64,000 nt of DNA, taken from positions 62,001 to 126,000 of the forward strand of contig NZ_JAUSBX010000087.1 of the NCBI RefSeq assembly GCF_030651835.1. Reading direction: 5' to 3'. Below, piece by piece: positions 9,283 through 18,928 of this stretch (within the stretch, counting starts at the first letter, position 1; every line of letters starts with the position of its first letter). The stretch comes from Methylicorpusculum sp. (GTDB lineage Bacteria > Pseudomonadota > Gammaproteobacteria > Methylococcales > Methylomonadaceae). The position numbers and the translations under genes were made by a program. A model generated the notes under the pieces. It was not told the DNA's origin. It worked only from the letters and a program-made list of their open reading frames with translations, and did not search any database.

Positions 9283-10428
9283 TTGACTATGCCTAAACGC
9301 GTCATACTTATCTTGATAACCTGCATCCTTTACGCGTGCTCAGATCAACCCGAGCCCCCATTTGTCATGAGAATTTCGCCATCAGGTAACCCTTTATTGG
9401 GATTGCCGCCTTTGGCGATACCGGAGAACAATCCACAAACACCTGAAAAAGCAGCTCTGGGAAAACAGCTGTTTCAGGACAAGCGCTTTAGTGCCAATGA
9501 CAGCGTCAACTGCGCGCGCTGCCATGTTCCCGCCAACGCTTTTATTGACTCATTACCGGTCGCAGCAGGCATTAAAGATCAATTCGGCACCCGCAACAGC
9601 CCCAGCGTTATCAATGCTGCATTTTACGCGCATCAGTTTTGGGACGGCCGCAGAAACTCGTTAGAAGAACAGGCCAAAGACCCTTTTGTTAATGTCATAG
9701 AACACGGCCTCAACGATCACCGGAAAATCGTCGACATTGTCCGCACCGATCCGGACTACATCAAGCAATTCAGGCAGGTATTCGGCCTGGAGCCCGCACA
9801 CATTAAGATTGACCATGTCGTCATGGCTATCGCCGGCTTTGAACGCACTCTCATCGCTGGAGACAGTGCATTCGACCAGTATCGCTACGGTGGCAACAGA
9901 AACGCGCTTAGTGAAGCGGCCATTCGTGGACTGGCGGTATTTCAAGGAAACGGGCGGTGCGTCAGTTGCCATAAAATAGGAGAAACCAGCGCCCTCTTGA
10001 CTGATAACCGGTTCCATAATTTGGGTGTCGGTTTCGGCAAAATCGCAGGCAAACTGCCAGTTATCATTAACGAGTCAAAACAAGCTGAGACAAAAATGGA
10101 TGAAGCGGTGTTAACCAACGCCGAACTCTCGGAGTTGGGCCGTTATGCCGTTACGGGTGATGCAACCGACCTGGGCCGCTTTAAAACACCGACTTTACGC
10201 AACATTGTCCTGACTGCGCCTTATATGCATGGCGGCAGTTTGGCAAACCTCGCAGAAGTCATCGAATTTCACAATCGGGGCGGAAATGCCAATCCGTTTC
10301 TGGATGCCGAAATCCGCCCCTTGGGTTTGAATCAACAGGAAAAATCGGATCTGCTCGCCTTTATGGAAGCATTGACCAGCAGCCAATTTGCCGATGCCAA
10401 TTACTTTAAACAGACCTCGATGCAGTAG
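9283..10428 (+). CDS. Di-haem cytochrome c peroxidase/MauG-family lipoprotein
   Basis: Two CXXCH sites (CARCH, CVSCH), FQDKRFSANDSVNCARCH, FKTPTLRNIVLTAPYMHGG; lipobox-like LYAC. Likely start ATG at 9289. Confidence 0.88.
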   Translation: MTMPKRVILILITCILYACSDQPEPPFVMRISPSGNPLLGLPPLAIPENNPQTPEKAALGKQLFQDKRFSANDSVNCARCHVPANAFIDSLPVAAGIKDQFGTRNSPSVINAAFYAHQFWDGRRNSLEEQAKDPFVNVIEHGLNDHRKIVDIVRTDPDYIKQFRQVFGLEPAHIKIDHVVMAIAGFERTLIAGDSAFDQYRYGGNRNALSEAAIRGLAVFQGNGRCVSCHKIGETSALLTDNRFHNLGVGFGKIAGKLPVIINESKQAETKMDEAVLTNAELSELGRYAVTGDATDLGRFKTPTLRNIVLTAPYMHGGSLANLAEVIEFHNRGGNANPFLDAEIRPLGLNQQEKSDLLAFMEALTSSQFADANYFKQTSMQ

Positions 10429-10601
10429 GTTGATCGAGCCCATCTGTAGGTGCGATCCCTAGACCGCGAGATTCGAAGACCGCTTAGCCAAGCAAAGTCT
10501 TGAAGTACCGGCTTCGGAGCCTTTCATTACATATTCAGACGGGCCGGCTTCTCAACAAATTTCCTGATTATAAAGATCAATCAGCTCAGTCAAAAATCGT
10601 C

Positions 10602-10693
10602 ATCTCGGCAGGGATTGCCGAGATCCAGATGCCATGGATGGCGAGCGCCGAACACATCCTTGTGCTCTGGTTTCCGGCAATCCCTGCCGGAAA
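10602..10693. repeat. Paired hairpins with GGGAT / ATCCC loops in opposite orientation
   Basis: atctcggca-gggat-tgccgagat (10602-10624) and tttccggca-atccc-tgccggaaa (10671-10693), both 9-bp perfect stems. Confidence 0.75.
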
Positions 10694-10751
10694 GACGTTG
10701 TTGATGAAGCATCTATTTAATCAGGACAAATTTTAGAATTAGTTAGCGTCG

Positions 10752-10839
10752 GTAGGTTGGGTTAGGCGATAGCCAACCCAAGATTTCAAGGTCATGGCGT
10801 TAATTGTTGGGTTGCGAAAAGCATGCAAACCCAACCTAC
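10752..10839. repeat. 88-bp palindromic repeat with 12-bp perfect terminal inverted repeats
   Basis: gtaggttgggtt (10752-10763) and aacccaacctac (10828-10839). Confidence 0.8.
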
Positions 10840-11063
10840 TTTGAATAAGGACAAAAAGTCTGAGTGACAAAATTTGTCACTTTAGGACACGATAACGCAA
10901 CCCTCACCGTACTAGTTTCCATTAATCGAATAAATCGCCTGTCGATTTATTTTTTCTTTAGCCCGGCATAGACCTCAACACTTGCACGCCACATCAATAA
11001 ATTCGCAGAATTGCCGACAGGCAAGCCCTGATTAGCGCAAAAGTTTTTATTAACTATTTACTT

Positions 11064-11079
11064 TGGCATACCTAATGCT
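11064..11079 (+). promoter_or_regulatory. Candidate sigma-54 promoter for pilin
   Basis: TGGCATACCTAATGCT, GG/GC spacing matches the -24/-12 consensus; 48 nt before the pilin ATG. Confidence 0.7.
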
Positions 11080-11126
11080 TTAGTCATCTCGAAACGAATT
11101 GACTCCCCCAACGAAGGAATTTAACT

Positions 11127-11573
11127 ATGAAAATTCAAATGCAAAAAGTACAACAAGGTTTTACGTTAATCGAGTTAATGATCGTGGTCGCGATCATCGG
11201 TATCTTGGCGGCTGTAGCGATTCCGGCTTATCAAGATTATGTGGCAAGATCTCAAGTCACTGAAGCATTGAGCTTGGCATCGGGACCCAAGACGGCAATA
11301 TCTGAATATTGGAGTGCCAAAGGAGAAATGCCAGATTCAAATAGTACCGCAGGCATTGCAGACACAATACAAGGCACCTATGTGAATTCTGTAGTAATTG
11401 GAGCAACTGGAACAATTACTGCGACTATGAAAGGAACCGGTGTGGCCTCCGGTATAGCGAATGCGACCTTAGTCTTAAGCCCCGCAACAACAGCCGGATC
11501 AATTCAATGGGTTTGTAGATCTGGCACAACAGATGGTCTAGCGCCTAAATATCTACCCTCATCATGCAGATAA
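11127..11573 (+). CDS. pilA: Type IV major pilin
   Basis: Class III signal [36 protein letters not shown]-terminal Cys pair ([18 protein letters not shown]). Confidence 0.95.
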   Translation: MKIQMQKVQQGFTLIELMIVVAIIGILAAVAIPAYQDYVARSQVTEALSLASGPKTAISEYWSAKGEMPDSNSTAGIADTIQGTYVNSVVIGATGTITATMKGTGVASGIANATLVLSPATTAGSIQWVCRSGTTDGLAPKYLPSSCR

Positions 11574-11596
11574 TCAGATAATTACCCTTATCTATA

Positions 11597-11634
11597 AACC
11601 GGCTTGTGTTGATAAATGCAAGTCGGTTTTTTTA
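11597..11634 (+). terminator. Rho-independent terminator after pilin gene
   Basis: aaaccggcttg...caagtcggtttttttt hairpin with T tract. Confidence 0.8.
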
Positions 11635-11645
11635 TATAAAGATGA

Positions 11646-13583
11646 ATGAAAAATCTAAACAAGTACAAAAATTGGTTGATCTTTATTTTAATTTACCTAC
11701 TGATTTACTTACCCGGTCTAAATGGTCCATTTTTATTTGATGATTTTGCTAATCTCAACAAACTAGGTGATTTCAACGGCATCAGAAACCTCGATACTTT
11801 TTTTAAATACCTAGCCAGCGGCATTGCTGGTCCTACCGGCCGCCCCATCAGCCTACTCAGTTTTTTAGTCAACGCCACCAACTGGCCGGCCGACCCTTTT
11901 CCATTCAAATTAACTAATGTCCTGTTACACGGCTTGAATGGTTTTTTTCTTTTTTTGCTTTGCCGTATTCTTTCTTTAAGCCTAAACGCTCAACCCAAAA
12001 AAGCAGCAACTATTGCATTAGTCGCAACCAGTTTTTGGTTGTTACATCCTTTCTTTGTGTCCACCGTGCTTTATGTTGTCCAACGCATGGCGATGTTAAG
12101 CACTTTCTTTTCGATTGCGGGTCTCTGGCTTTATTGCAAAGGTCGCTTGCTTATTCCCGTTGATATTAAGCGCGGCTACAGTTACATGAGTTTAGGTATA
12201 GGCTTGGGGACGCTGCTTGCTTTATTGAGTAAAGAAAACGGTATTCTTCTTCCTCTATTAGCCGCTTGTGTGGAATTGTGTATTTTCAGGCATCCCAGCA
12301 ATCAGGCCACGCCTTTAAACCGCTATTGGGCCTTTGTCTTTCTCTTGTTGCCAAGCCTGTTAGTCTTGGGCTACCTGCTTTATGTGATTAACCCCTACAC
12401 ATTTTCGCATCCTTTCGGCAATCGCAATTTCACATTACCTGAACGTTTATTAACCGAATCCCGAATAGTCACCGGTTATCTTTATAATTTGCTCATTCCC
12501 AAAATGTCTTATCCCGGCATCCTGAATGAAAACATTCAATTATCTAAAAATTTATGGGAACCGATACAGACCCTTTATAGCGTTGTATTTATTCTGCTGT
12601 TACCTGTTGTTGCTTTATTTTTACGCAGGCAATTGCCTTATGTGTCATTGGCCATTTTATTTTTCTTGGCGGGGCATTTGCTGGAATCGACCACGATAGG
12701 ACTTGAACTTTATTTCGAACATCGAAACTATTTGCCTGCAATTTTTCTCTTCATGCCAGTGGGACAACTTTTTGTCAGTGCCGACTCTAAACTGATCAAA
12801 GCATTTGTCATCCTGATGCTATTTGTTAGCGCCCTGTTTACCCAGCAACTGAGCAAACTTTGGGGCAATGAACTGGAATTGACGCTGTATTGGGCAAAGC
12901 AAAATCCGGATTCCGCGCGCGCGCAAAGAACCGCAGCAATGGCTCTAGAACAGGCAGGACAAGCTTCCGCAGCATTAAACATGCTTACCCATGCGAAACA
13001 AACTATCCCTGATAATCTTGACATTTATTGGCATTGGTTAATTTTAAAATGCCATCAAACCCCTATCAGCGCAGTTGAATTTAATGAAATCCTGCACGCA
13101 TCTGAACACCTGATATTTGACAGCCGTCATTTCAATATTTTACAAGCCACAGTAGAAACCATGCTTACCGGCGAATGCCAGGGTCTTGATACTGAAAATG
13201 CGCTAAATTTTTTAGACGTTCTAATGAAAAACCCAGGTTTAAAAAGCAATCCTCGTTTGCAATTTCAGCTGCATCATTTAAAAGGAATTGTTTATAGCCG
13301 ATCTCATAGGCCAAAGCAGGCATTTACCGAGTTTGAAACAGTTCTGTCCCTGATGGGTAATGTTGAACACGGTTTGGTACAAATTGGCATTCTTGCTTCG
13401 CAAGGTTATTTCAAAGAAGCCCTGCTTCACTTACAAAGTATCGAAAATATTCTCGCTCAAAAAACCGTAACAAACACTGCCCTAATGAACGCCAAACCAG
13501 ATTATCAAGCTGAAATTAAGCAGATAAAACAAAACATGTTAGACGATCTTGCAAAAACAGCAAATACCGCCCCCAAGAATTAG
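11646..13583 (+). CDS. Polytopic membrane protein with C-terminal TPRs (GT-C/TMTC-like, possible glycosyltransferase)
   Basis: Early acidic motif PFLFDDFANL, many hydrophobic helices, C-terminal TPR-like repeats (ARAQRTAAMALEQAGQASAALNML...). Confidence 0.65.
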   Translation: MKNLNKYKNWLIFILIYLLIYLPGLNGPFLFDDFANLNKLGDFNGIRNLDTFFKYLASGIAGPTGRPISLLSFLVNATNWPADPFPFKLTNVLLHGLNGFFLFLLCRILSLSLNAQPKKAATIALVATSFWLLHPFFVSTVLYVVQRMAMLSTFFSIAGLWLYCKGRLLIPVDIKRGYSYMSLGIGLGTLLALLSKENGILLPLLAACVELCIFRHPSNQATPLNRYWAFVFLLLPSLLVLGYLLYVINPYTFSHPFGNRNFTLPERLLTESRIVTGYLYNLLIPKMSYPGILNENIQLSKNLWEPIQTLYSVVFILLLPVVALFLRRQLPYVSLAILFFLAGHLLESTTIGLELYFEHRNYLPAIFLFMPVGQLFVSADSKLIKAFVILMLFVSALFTQQLSKLWGNELELTLYWAKQNPDSARAQRTAAMALEQAGQASAALNMLTHAKQTIPDNLDIYWHWLILKCHQTPISAVEFNEILHASEHLIFDSRHFNILQATVETMLTGECQGLDTENALNFLDVLMKNPGLKSNPRLQFQLHHLKGIVYSRSHRPKQAFTEFETVLSLMGNVEHGLVQIGILASQGYFKEALLHLQSIENILAQKTVTNTALMNAKPDYQAEIKQIKQNMLDDLAKTANTAPKN

Positions 13584-13698
13584 CCAATATCAATCTTGTC
13601 CACTCTACAGCTATCGTCTGCATGTGCCGATTTTGCACCTAATCAAGTTGAACCAAAGTTCACCTGCATTTCCGGGTTCTGCTAAACTTCAGTCCCGA

Positions 13699-13731
13699 AG
13701 ATTGGATTAGGCGATAGCCTTAATCCAATCT
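13699..13731. repeat. Palindromic repeat
   Basis: agattggatta-ggcgatagcct-taatccaatct, perfect 11-bp stem. Confidence 0.75.
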
Positions 13732-13767
13732 AATTAAACTTCAGACCCATCTTCATCTGACTGCCTT

Positions 13768-14661
13768 GTGAATTCAAAAATACAACTCAGCATTGTGCTC
13801 CCGGCTAAAAACGAAGCGGCTAATTTGCCGGAATTGTTAACTCAATTGAAGGCGATCGTACCGGATGCTGAATTTTTGGTGATTAATGACGGTTCTACCG
13901 ATAACACGGCTCAAATTGCTCAACAGGCCGGCGCCAGGGTCATTAGCCACCCTTACAGCCAAGGCAATGGGGCATCGATCAAAACCGGCGCCAGAAATGC
14001 GCGGGGTGGAATACTGATTTTCATGGATGCCGACGGCCAGCATAATCCGCAAAACATTCCGGCACTATTGGCCAAACTGAATGAAGGTTATGACATGGTG
14101 GTGGGCGCCAGACACGTCAGTACTCAAGCCTCCTGGTTCAGAAAAATTGGCAATTCATTTTATAACCGGCTGGCTTCGTTAATGACAGGCCATAAGATTG
14201 AAGATCTTACCTGCGGTTTTCGGGCGGTCAAAGCGAATAAATTCAGAAAATTTCTTTACCTTTTGCCCAACGGTTTTTCTTATCCGACCACCAGCACCAT
14301 GGCTTTTTTTCGCTCCGGGTTTCCGGTCGCCTATGTGCCTATCCATGCCGGAAAACGGGAAGGCAAAAGCCATATCCGCCTGCTGCGTGACGGGGTTCGA
14401 TTTTTTATCATCATCCTGCGAATTGGGGCACTTTTTTCACCTATGCGCTTATTTTTACCGATCAGCGGTTCGGTATTTTTAATAGGCATCAGCTACTACG
14501 CCTATACCTATTTTACTAGCGGCCGGTTTACCAACATGAGCGCCTTGCTCATTCTGTCGTCCTTAATCATCTTTTTGATAGGCATTCTTTCCGAACAAAT
14601 TTCATCCCTTCATTATCGCGATGCAGAACGTAATGAAAAAGATCCTGCTGGTAACCCGTAA
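13768..14661 (+). CDS. Family 2 glycosyltransferase (dolichyl-phosphate mannosyltransferase-like)
   Basis: LSIVLPAKNEAANLPELL, FLVINDGSTDNTAQIA, GILIFMDADGQHNP; C-terminal membrane helices; GTG start. Confidence 0.9.
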   Translation: MNSKIQLSIVLPAKNEAANLPELLTQLKAIVPDAEFLVINDGSTDNTAQIAQQAGARVISHPYSQGNGASIKTGARNARGGILIFMDADGQHNPQNIPALLAKLNEGYDMVVGARHVSTQASWFRKIGNSFYNRLASLMTGHKIEDLTCGFRAVKANKFRKFLYLLPNGFSYPTTSTMAFFRSGFPVAYVPIHAGKREGKSHIRLLRDGVRFFIIILRIGALFSPMRLFLPISGSVFLIGISYYAYTYFTSGRFTNMSALLILSSLIIFLIGILSEQISSLHYRDAERNEKDPAGNP

Positions 14662-15805
14662 CTTTCCTCCACTCAGAGGTGGAATGGAGCGTCTTAATCA
14701 TCATATTTATCTGGAATTAAACAAGACTTTCGATGTGGTGGTCGCGGGCCCTGCTGACATTCTTTTATATTTAAGCCCATCAACTCGCTATTGTGAATTT
14801 CCGCACAGGCCTTTACCCGTATTCTTCTGGTTTTCATTTTGGTCAACACTGCGTCTGGCAATCAAAGAAAAACCCGCACTTATCATTTCCGGAAGTGGCA
14901 TCACTGCCTTATCGGCCCGTTTAATAGGCTACTTGTGCCAAGCCAAAGTAATTACTTTTATCCATGGCTTGGATGTTGTTATGCCCCACCCTGTTTATCA
15001 AAGGCTATTTCTCCCCGCCATACGCGCATGTGATGCTATTTGGGTCAATAGTCAAAACACGGCCAATTTGGCGATTAATAAGGGGGTTTGTTCCAATAAA
15101 ATAAAAACCGTTTACCCAGGCGTTGTTATCCCGGAAAACAACACTTTATCCCAATATTCAACTGATTTTAGAAGCGAATTGGGGTTGACCCAAGATCTAA
15201 AGATTCTGTTAAGCGTTGGCCGTTTGACTGAACGTAAAGGTCTGGTTGAATTTATACTTTACTCCTTACCTGATATCGTCAAAGCCTGCCCGGACTGCAT
15301 TCTTATTATTATTGGCGATGAACCCAACAATGCCTTGCATCATAAAACCGGCGCAAAGGAAAAAATCACTCAAGCTGCAAAAGACAAGGGGCTTGAAAAG
15401 CATGTCATTTTTTTGGGTCATGTTAGCGAATTTCAACTTGAAGCGGCTTATCAGAGCAGCCAACTGCACATTTTTCCTGTGCTTGATCTGCCGGGCGACA
15501 TAGAAGGATTCGGCATGGTGGCTATTGAAGCCGCCGTTTACGGTCTGCCTACGGTAGCCTTTGCGGTTGGCGGCGTTCCTGAAGCGGTAAGCCACCATAA
15601 ATCGGGCTGGTTAATTGAACCCGGAAACTATCCGGCAATGACTGAAACGGTGATAAACAGCCTTGCCAACCTCAACTCATCACACCAAACAGTGACCCCT
15701 GACAGTTGCCGCCAACATGGAGCAGAATTTTCATGGGACATTTTCGGCGACAGAATAAAGCAGCTTTGCTGGGAATTAATTACTCAAAATGAGCAAAACC
15801 AATGA
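14621..15805 (+). CDS. Family 4 glycosyltransferase
   Basis: FPPLRGGMERLNHHIY, ILLSVGRLTERKGL, EGFGMVAIEAAVYGLPTVAFAVGGVPEAV. Likely start MKKILLV, about 14633. Confidence 0.9.
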   Translation: MQNVMKKILLVTRNFPPLRGGMERLNHHIYLELNKTFDVVVAGPADILLYLSPSTRYCEFPHRPLPVFFWFSFWSTLRLAIKEKPALIISGSGITALSARLIGYLCQAKVITFIHGLDVVMPHPVYQRLFLPAIRACDAIWVNSQNTANLAINKGVCSNKIKTVYPGVVIPENNTLSQYSTDFRSELGLTQDLKILLSVGRLTERKGLVEFILYSLPDIVKACPDCILIIIGDEPNNALHHKTGAKEKITQAAKDKGLEKHVIFLGHVSEFQLEAAYQSSQLHIFPVLDLPGDIEGFGMVAIEAAVYGLPTVAFAVGGVPEAVSHHKSGWLIEPGNYPAMTETVINSLANLNSSHQTVTPDSCRQHGAEFSWDIFGDRIKQLCWELITQNEQNQ

Positions 15806-16509
15806 ACAAGAATGACTATCAAGCCGTCGAAAAATTTTATGATACTGTTTACTACTCTGCAGCAAGTCAGGCAAAGAAGCCCAGTTTTCATTTACGTACA
15901 TTAGCGAAAAAAATCAATATTAAACCAGGTGAACAACTGCTGGACATTGCCTGTGGAACTGGGGCCTGGCTTGAGGCTGCCAGTAAATCGGGCGCTCAAG
16001 TAAACGGGATTGACATTTCCACACGAGCCATTGAGGTATGTCATGAAAGATTACCCGATAGTCATGTTGAAGTTGGTATTGCTGAAAGCCTACCTTTCCC
16101 TGACGCCTTTTTTGACGTAATCACCTGCCTCGGTTCACTGGAACATTTTTTAGATCAACCGAAGGCTGTTGAAGAAATGGTCCGAGTCGCGAAACCTGAT
16201 GCACGCTTTTTAATTCTGGTTCCCAATGCGGGGTTTCTTACTTATCGTTTGAGTTTATTTAAAGGCACACAACAACAAGCGATCAAAGAAACCATTAGAT
16301 GTCTCGATGACTGGGAGGCCCTATTTTCTCGTTCCGGGCTAACTGTGGAAAGTCGATGGGCTGATTACCATATTCTGTCAAAAGAATGGATTTTACGCCG
16401 ACCTTATAGAATGCTTCTACCACGGCTCATACAGGCAATTATCTTATTGGTTTGGCCCTTAAATTGGCAATATCAGGTTTATCATTTATGTTACAAATCC
16501 CCTCAATGA
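15802..16509 (+). CDS. SAM-dependent methyltransferase
   Basis: LLDIACGTGAWLEAA motif; overlaps the stop of the GT4 gene by 4 nt. Confidence 0.88.
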   Translation: MNKNDYQAVEKFYDTVYYSAASQAKKPSFHLRTLAKKINIKPGEQLLDIACGTGAWLEAASKSGAQVNGIDISTRAIEVCHERLPDSHVEVGIAESLPFPDAFFDVITCLGSLEHFLDQPKAVEEMVRVAKPDARFLILVPNAGFLTYRLSLFKGTQQQAIKETIRCLDDWEALFSRSGLTVESRWADYHILSKEWILRRPYRMLLPRLIQAIILLVWPLNWQYQVYHLCYKSPQ

Positions 16510-16611
16510 TAAATCCAGCATTGACGAATAGGGAACCTAATGCCCCATCCGTTTGGCTTAGCCCAGCCTACGGAGAACCAGCATTCCGGCAGGGAATGCC
16601 ATAATCCGGAA

Positions 16612-16682
16612 GTAGGATGTGCTGAACAACGTGAAGCGCATCGGTCGCGATTGATGCGCCTCCTGGCGTCGGCACATCCTAC
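16612..16682. repeat. Palindromic repeat with 11-bp perfect inverted termini
   Basis: gtaggatgtgc (16612-16622) / gcacatcctac (16672-16682), inner gcgcatc/gatgcgc. Confidence 0.75.
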
Positions 16683-16755
16683 GGGCTCTGAGAGTCCCTT
16701 CGGCATAAGCCCATTTGTTGGTATTTTTTATTTGATTGTCTCTATCAGGTGTTCA

Positions 16756-17238
16756 TCAAAACGGAATATCGTCATCAAAATCGTCAAACTGGGCGGGCGC
16801 TGAAGCGGGTGGATTAGAGGGGCTATTGCCTGAACCTGAGGGCCTTGATGGTTGTTCTGATGGAGCATACCCGCCTCCCCCACTTTCCGCATAATTGGCC
16901 GTGCCTCCGCTACGGCTATCCAGCATGTGCATTTCTTCTGCAACAATTTCTGTGGTGTAGCGGTCTTGTCCGTCCTGGCCCTGCCATTTCTGGGTTCGAA
17001 TGCGCCCTTCCACGTAGACTTGACTGCCTTTTTTTAAATACTCACCAGCAATTTCCGCTAACCGCGCAAAAAAAACGACCCTGTGCCATTCTGTCTCTTC
17101 TTTACGTTCGTTGGTTTGTTTATCCCGCCAGCGTCTTGATGTAGCAAGGCGAATGGTGGTGACTGCGCCGCCGCTAGGCATATAACGAACTTCGGGATCC
17201 ACGCCCAATCGTCCGATTAAAGTAACTTTATTTAGCAT
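16756..17238 (-). CDS. ssb: Single-stranded DNA-binding protein
   Basis: [37 protein letters not shown]; acidic tail [10 protein letters not shown]. Confidence 0.97.
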   Translation of the reverse strand: MLNKVTLIGRLGVDPEVRYMPSGGAVTTIRLATSRRWRDKQTNERKEETEWHRVVFFARLAEIAGEYLKKGSQVYVEGRIRTQKWQGQDGQDRYTTEIVAEEMHMLDSRSGGTANYAESGGGGYAPSEQPSRPSGSGNSPSNPPASAPAQFDDFDDDIPF

Positions 17239-17282
17239 AGGTTCTCCAGAAAAATAGTGGTCTGATCAAAAGACTTGTCGTG

Positions 17283-18674
17283 TTAAGCAGGCATGGCCTG
17301 GGTAATCAACTGTTGTAATTGCTGTTTGTCCAATAACTGGCTGTCGACCTTGAGATAGGCAACGCCTTCGTCATAATGCAGCGTGACATCTTCTATTCCT
17401 TTTAGCGTCAGCATTTGATTAACCAGCTGATCAGCTTCATCGGATGAAATCATGTCCACGGCAATCAGCAGATTGGCCAAATGACGAGGCGGTTTCATCC
17501 CTAATGAAACCAGAAACCAGCTTAGGCCTGCCGCCGCACAAAAAATAAACACTGCGTTGGCACCGTATTCGCCGTAACACCATCCGCCCAACACGCCGCC
17601 AATAGCCAAGCCCAAAAACTGCGAGCTTGAATAAGCCCCCATCGCGGTTCCTTTTAAATCACCGGGAGCGGTTTTGGAAATAAGCGAGGGCAACGTCGCT
17701 TCCAGCAAGTTGAACCCGCAAAAAAATAGGCCCAGAAAAGCGATGATGCCTATCTGATTGTCATGAAATTGAGCCAAGCCTATTTGTGCTACTGAAACCA
17801 CCGCAATGGCGCCTAGAAAAACGCTTTTCATTTTCCGTTTTTTTTCGGCGACTATAACAAAAGGCACTGCCAACGCCATCGATATGACAAAGATCGGTAA
17901 ATAAATCTGCCAGTGCTGTCCGCCCGCCATACCGGTATCGCGAAGCAACAAGGGAATCACAACAAAGCTGGCGGTAAGCATCATGTGCAATACAAAAATA
18001 CCGTAATCCAGTCTCAGGAGATCCGGGCTTCGAAGTACATGCATCATTTCTGACGGAACGAATTCGGCGTCCCGGTGCAGCTTGGATTGCTTAGGATCAG
18101 GCACGACGTAAATGATGGTCAAGACGGCTATCAACGTAAGTACGGCAGTCAGCCAGAATAATCCGGGAACACCAAACCAATGAGAGAAAACAGGGCCAGC
18201 AATCAGGCCTATCCCAAAAGAACCCCCAATACTCAAGCCTATGATTGCCATCGCCTTGGTTCTATGGACTTCTTGAGTCAAATCGGCGACCAAAGCCATA
18301 ACGGCTGCCGAAATGGCGCCGGCACCTTGTAAGGTTCTTCCTATCAACACACCGTAAATGGTTGTGGAAACGGCAGCCACTACACTACCCAGTGCAAATA
18401 TCAGCAACCCGAAAACGATAATTTTTTTCCGCCCGTACCGGTCCGACAAAAGCCCGAAGGGTATTTGTAAGAGCACTTGAGAAAATCCGTAGATACTCAT
18501 TGCCAAGCCCATTAATGAGGGGGTGGCACCATCCAATTGTTCAGCATACAAAGACAAAACCGGCAAAATCATAAACAGACCCAGCATTCGCAGCGCATAA
18601 ATCGCCGCCAAAGACCAGGTTGCTTTTTTTTCCAGCAACGTCATTGGACTCGTAATATCCTGTACCTGTGTCAA
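17283..18674 (-). CDS. MFS transporter with C-terminal soluble domain
   Basis: MFS motif FGLLSDRYGRKKIIVFGL, about 12 hydrophobic segments. Confidence 0.88.
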   Translation of the reverse strand: MTQVQDITSPMTLLEKKATWSLAAIYALRMLGLFMILPVLSLYAEQLDGATPSLMGLAMSIYGFSQVLLQIPFGLLSDRYGRKKIIVFGLLIFALGSVVAAVSTTIYGVLIGRTLQGAGAISAAVMALVADLTQEVHRTKAMAIIGLSIGGSFGIGLIAGPVFSHWFGVPGLFWLTAVLTLIAVLTIIYVVPDPKQSKLHRDAEFVPSEMMHVLRSPDLLRLDYGIFVLHMMLTASFVVIPLLLRDTGMAGGQHWQIYLPIFVISMALAVPFVIVAEKKRKMKSVFLGAIAVVSVAQIGLAQFHDNQIGIIAFLGLFFCGFNLLEATLPSLISKTAPGDLKGTAMGAYSSSQFLGLAIGGVLGGWCYGEYGANAVFIFCAAAGLSWFLVSLGMKPPRHLANLLIAVDMISSDEADQLVNQMLTLKGIEDVTLHYDEGVAYLKVDSQLLDKQQLQQLITQAMPA

Positions 18675-18928
18675 AACACTTTTCTCCTTCTTTAAATCAA
18701 ATCTGAGGCAAACCCTGGCAACGCCCTGCTGAAATCTATGTATTCCCTACAACCGTCATTGACTGTCATTCTCTAAATAAGCCAGCAGCATTACACGTTC
18801 TTAATCCGGGCTAAGCAAGTGGCGTATTGTATAACAAGCTTGAGTGACTGTGACGTTTGAAATGTTCCCCTTATCCTAAAAAGAATAATTGAAAGGCTCA
18901 GAACCGTGCTAGCGAAGGAGGTATGCGG

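Noticed and set aside
10500-10736. 78-aa plus-strand ORF
   Set aside because: Overlaps the opposed hairpin repeats; composition is repeat-derived.
16540-16803. 87-aa and 67-aa ORFs on both strands
   Set aside because: Both run through the palindromic repeat between a convergent methyltransferase and ssb; no protein-like features.
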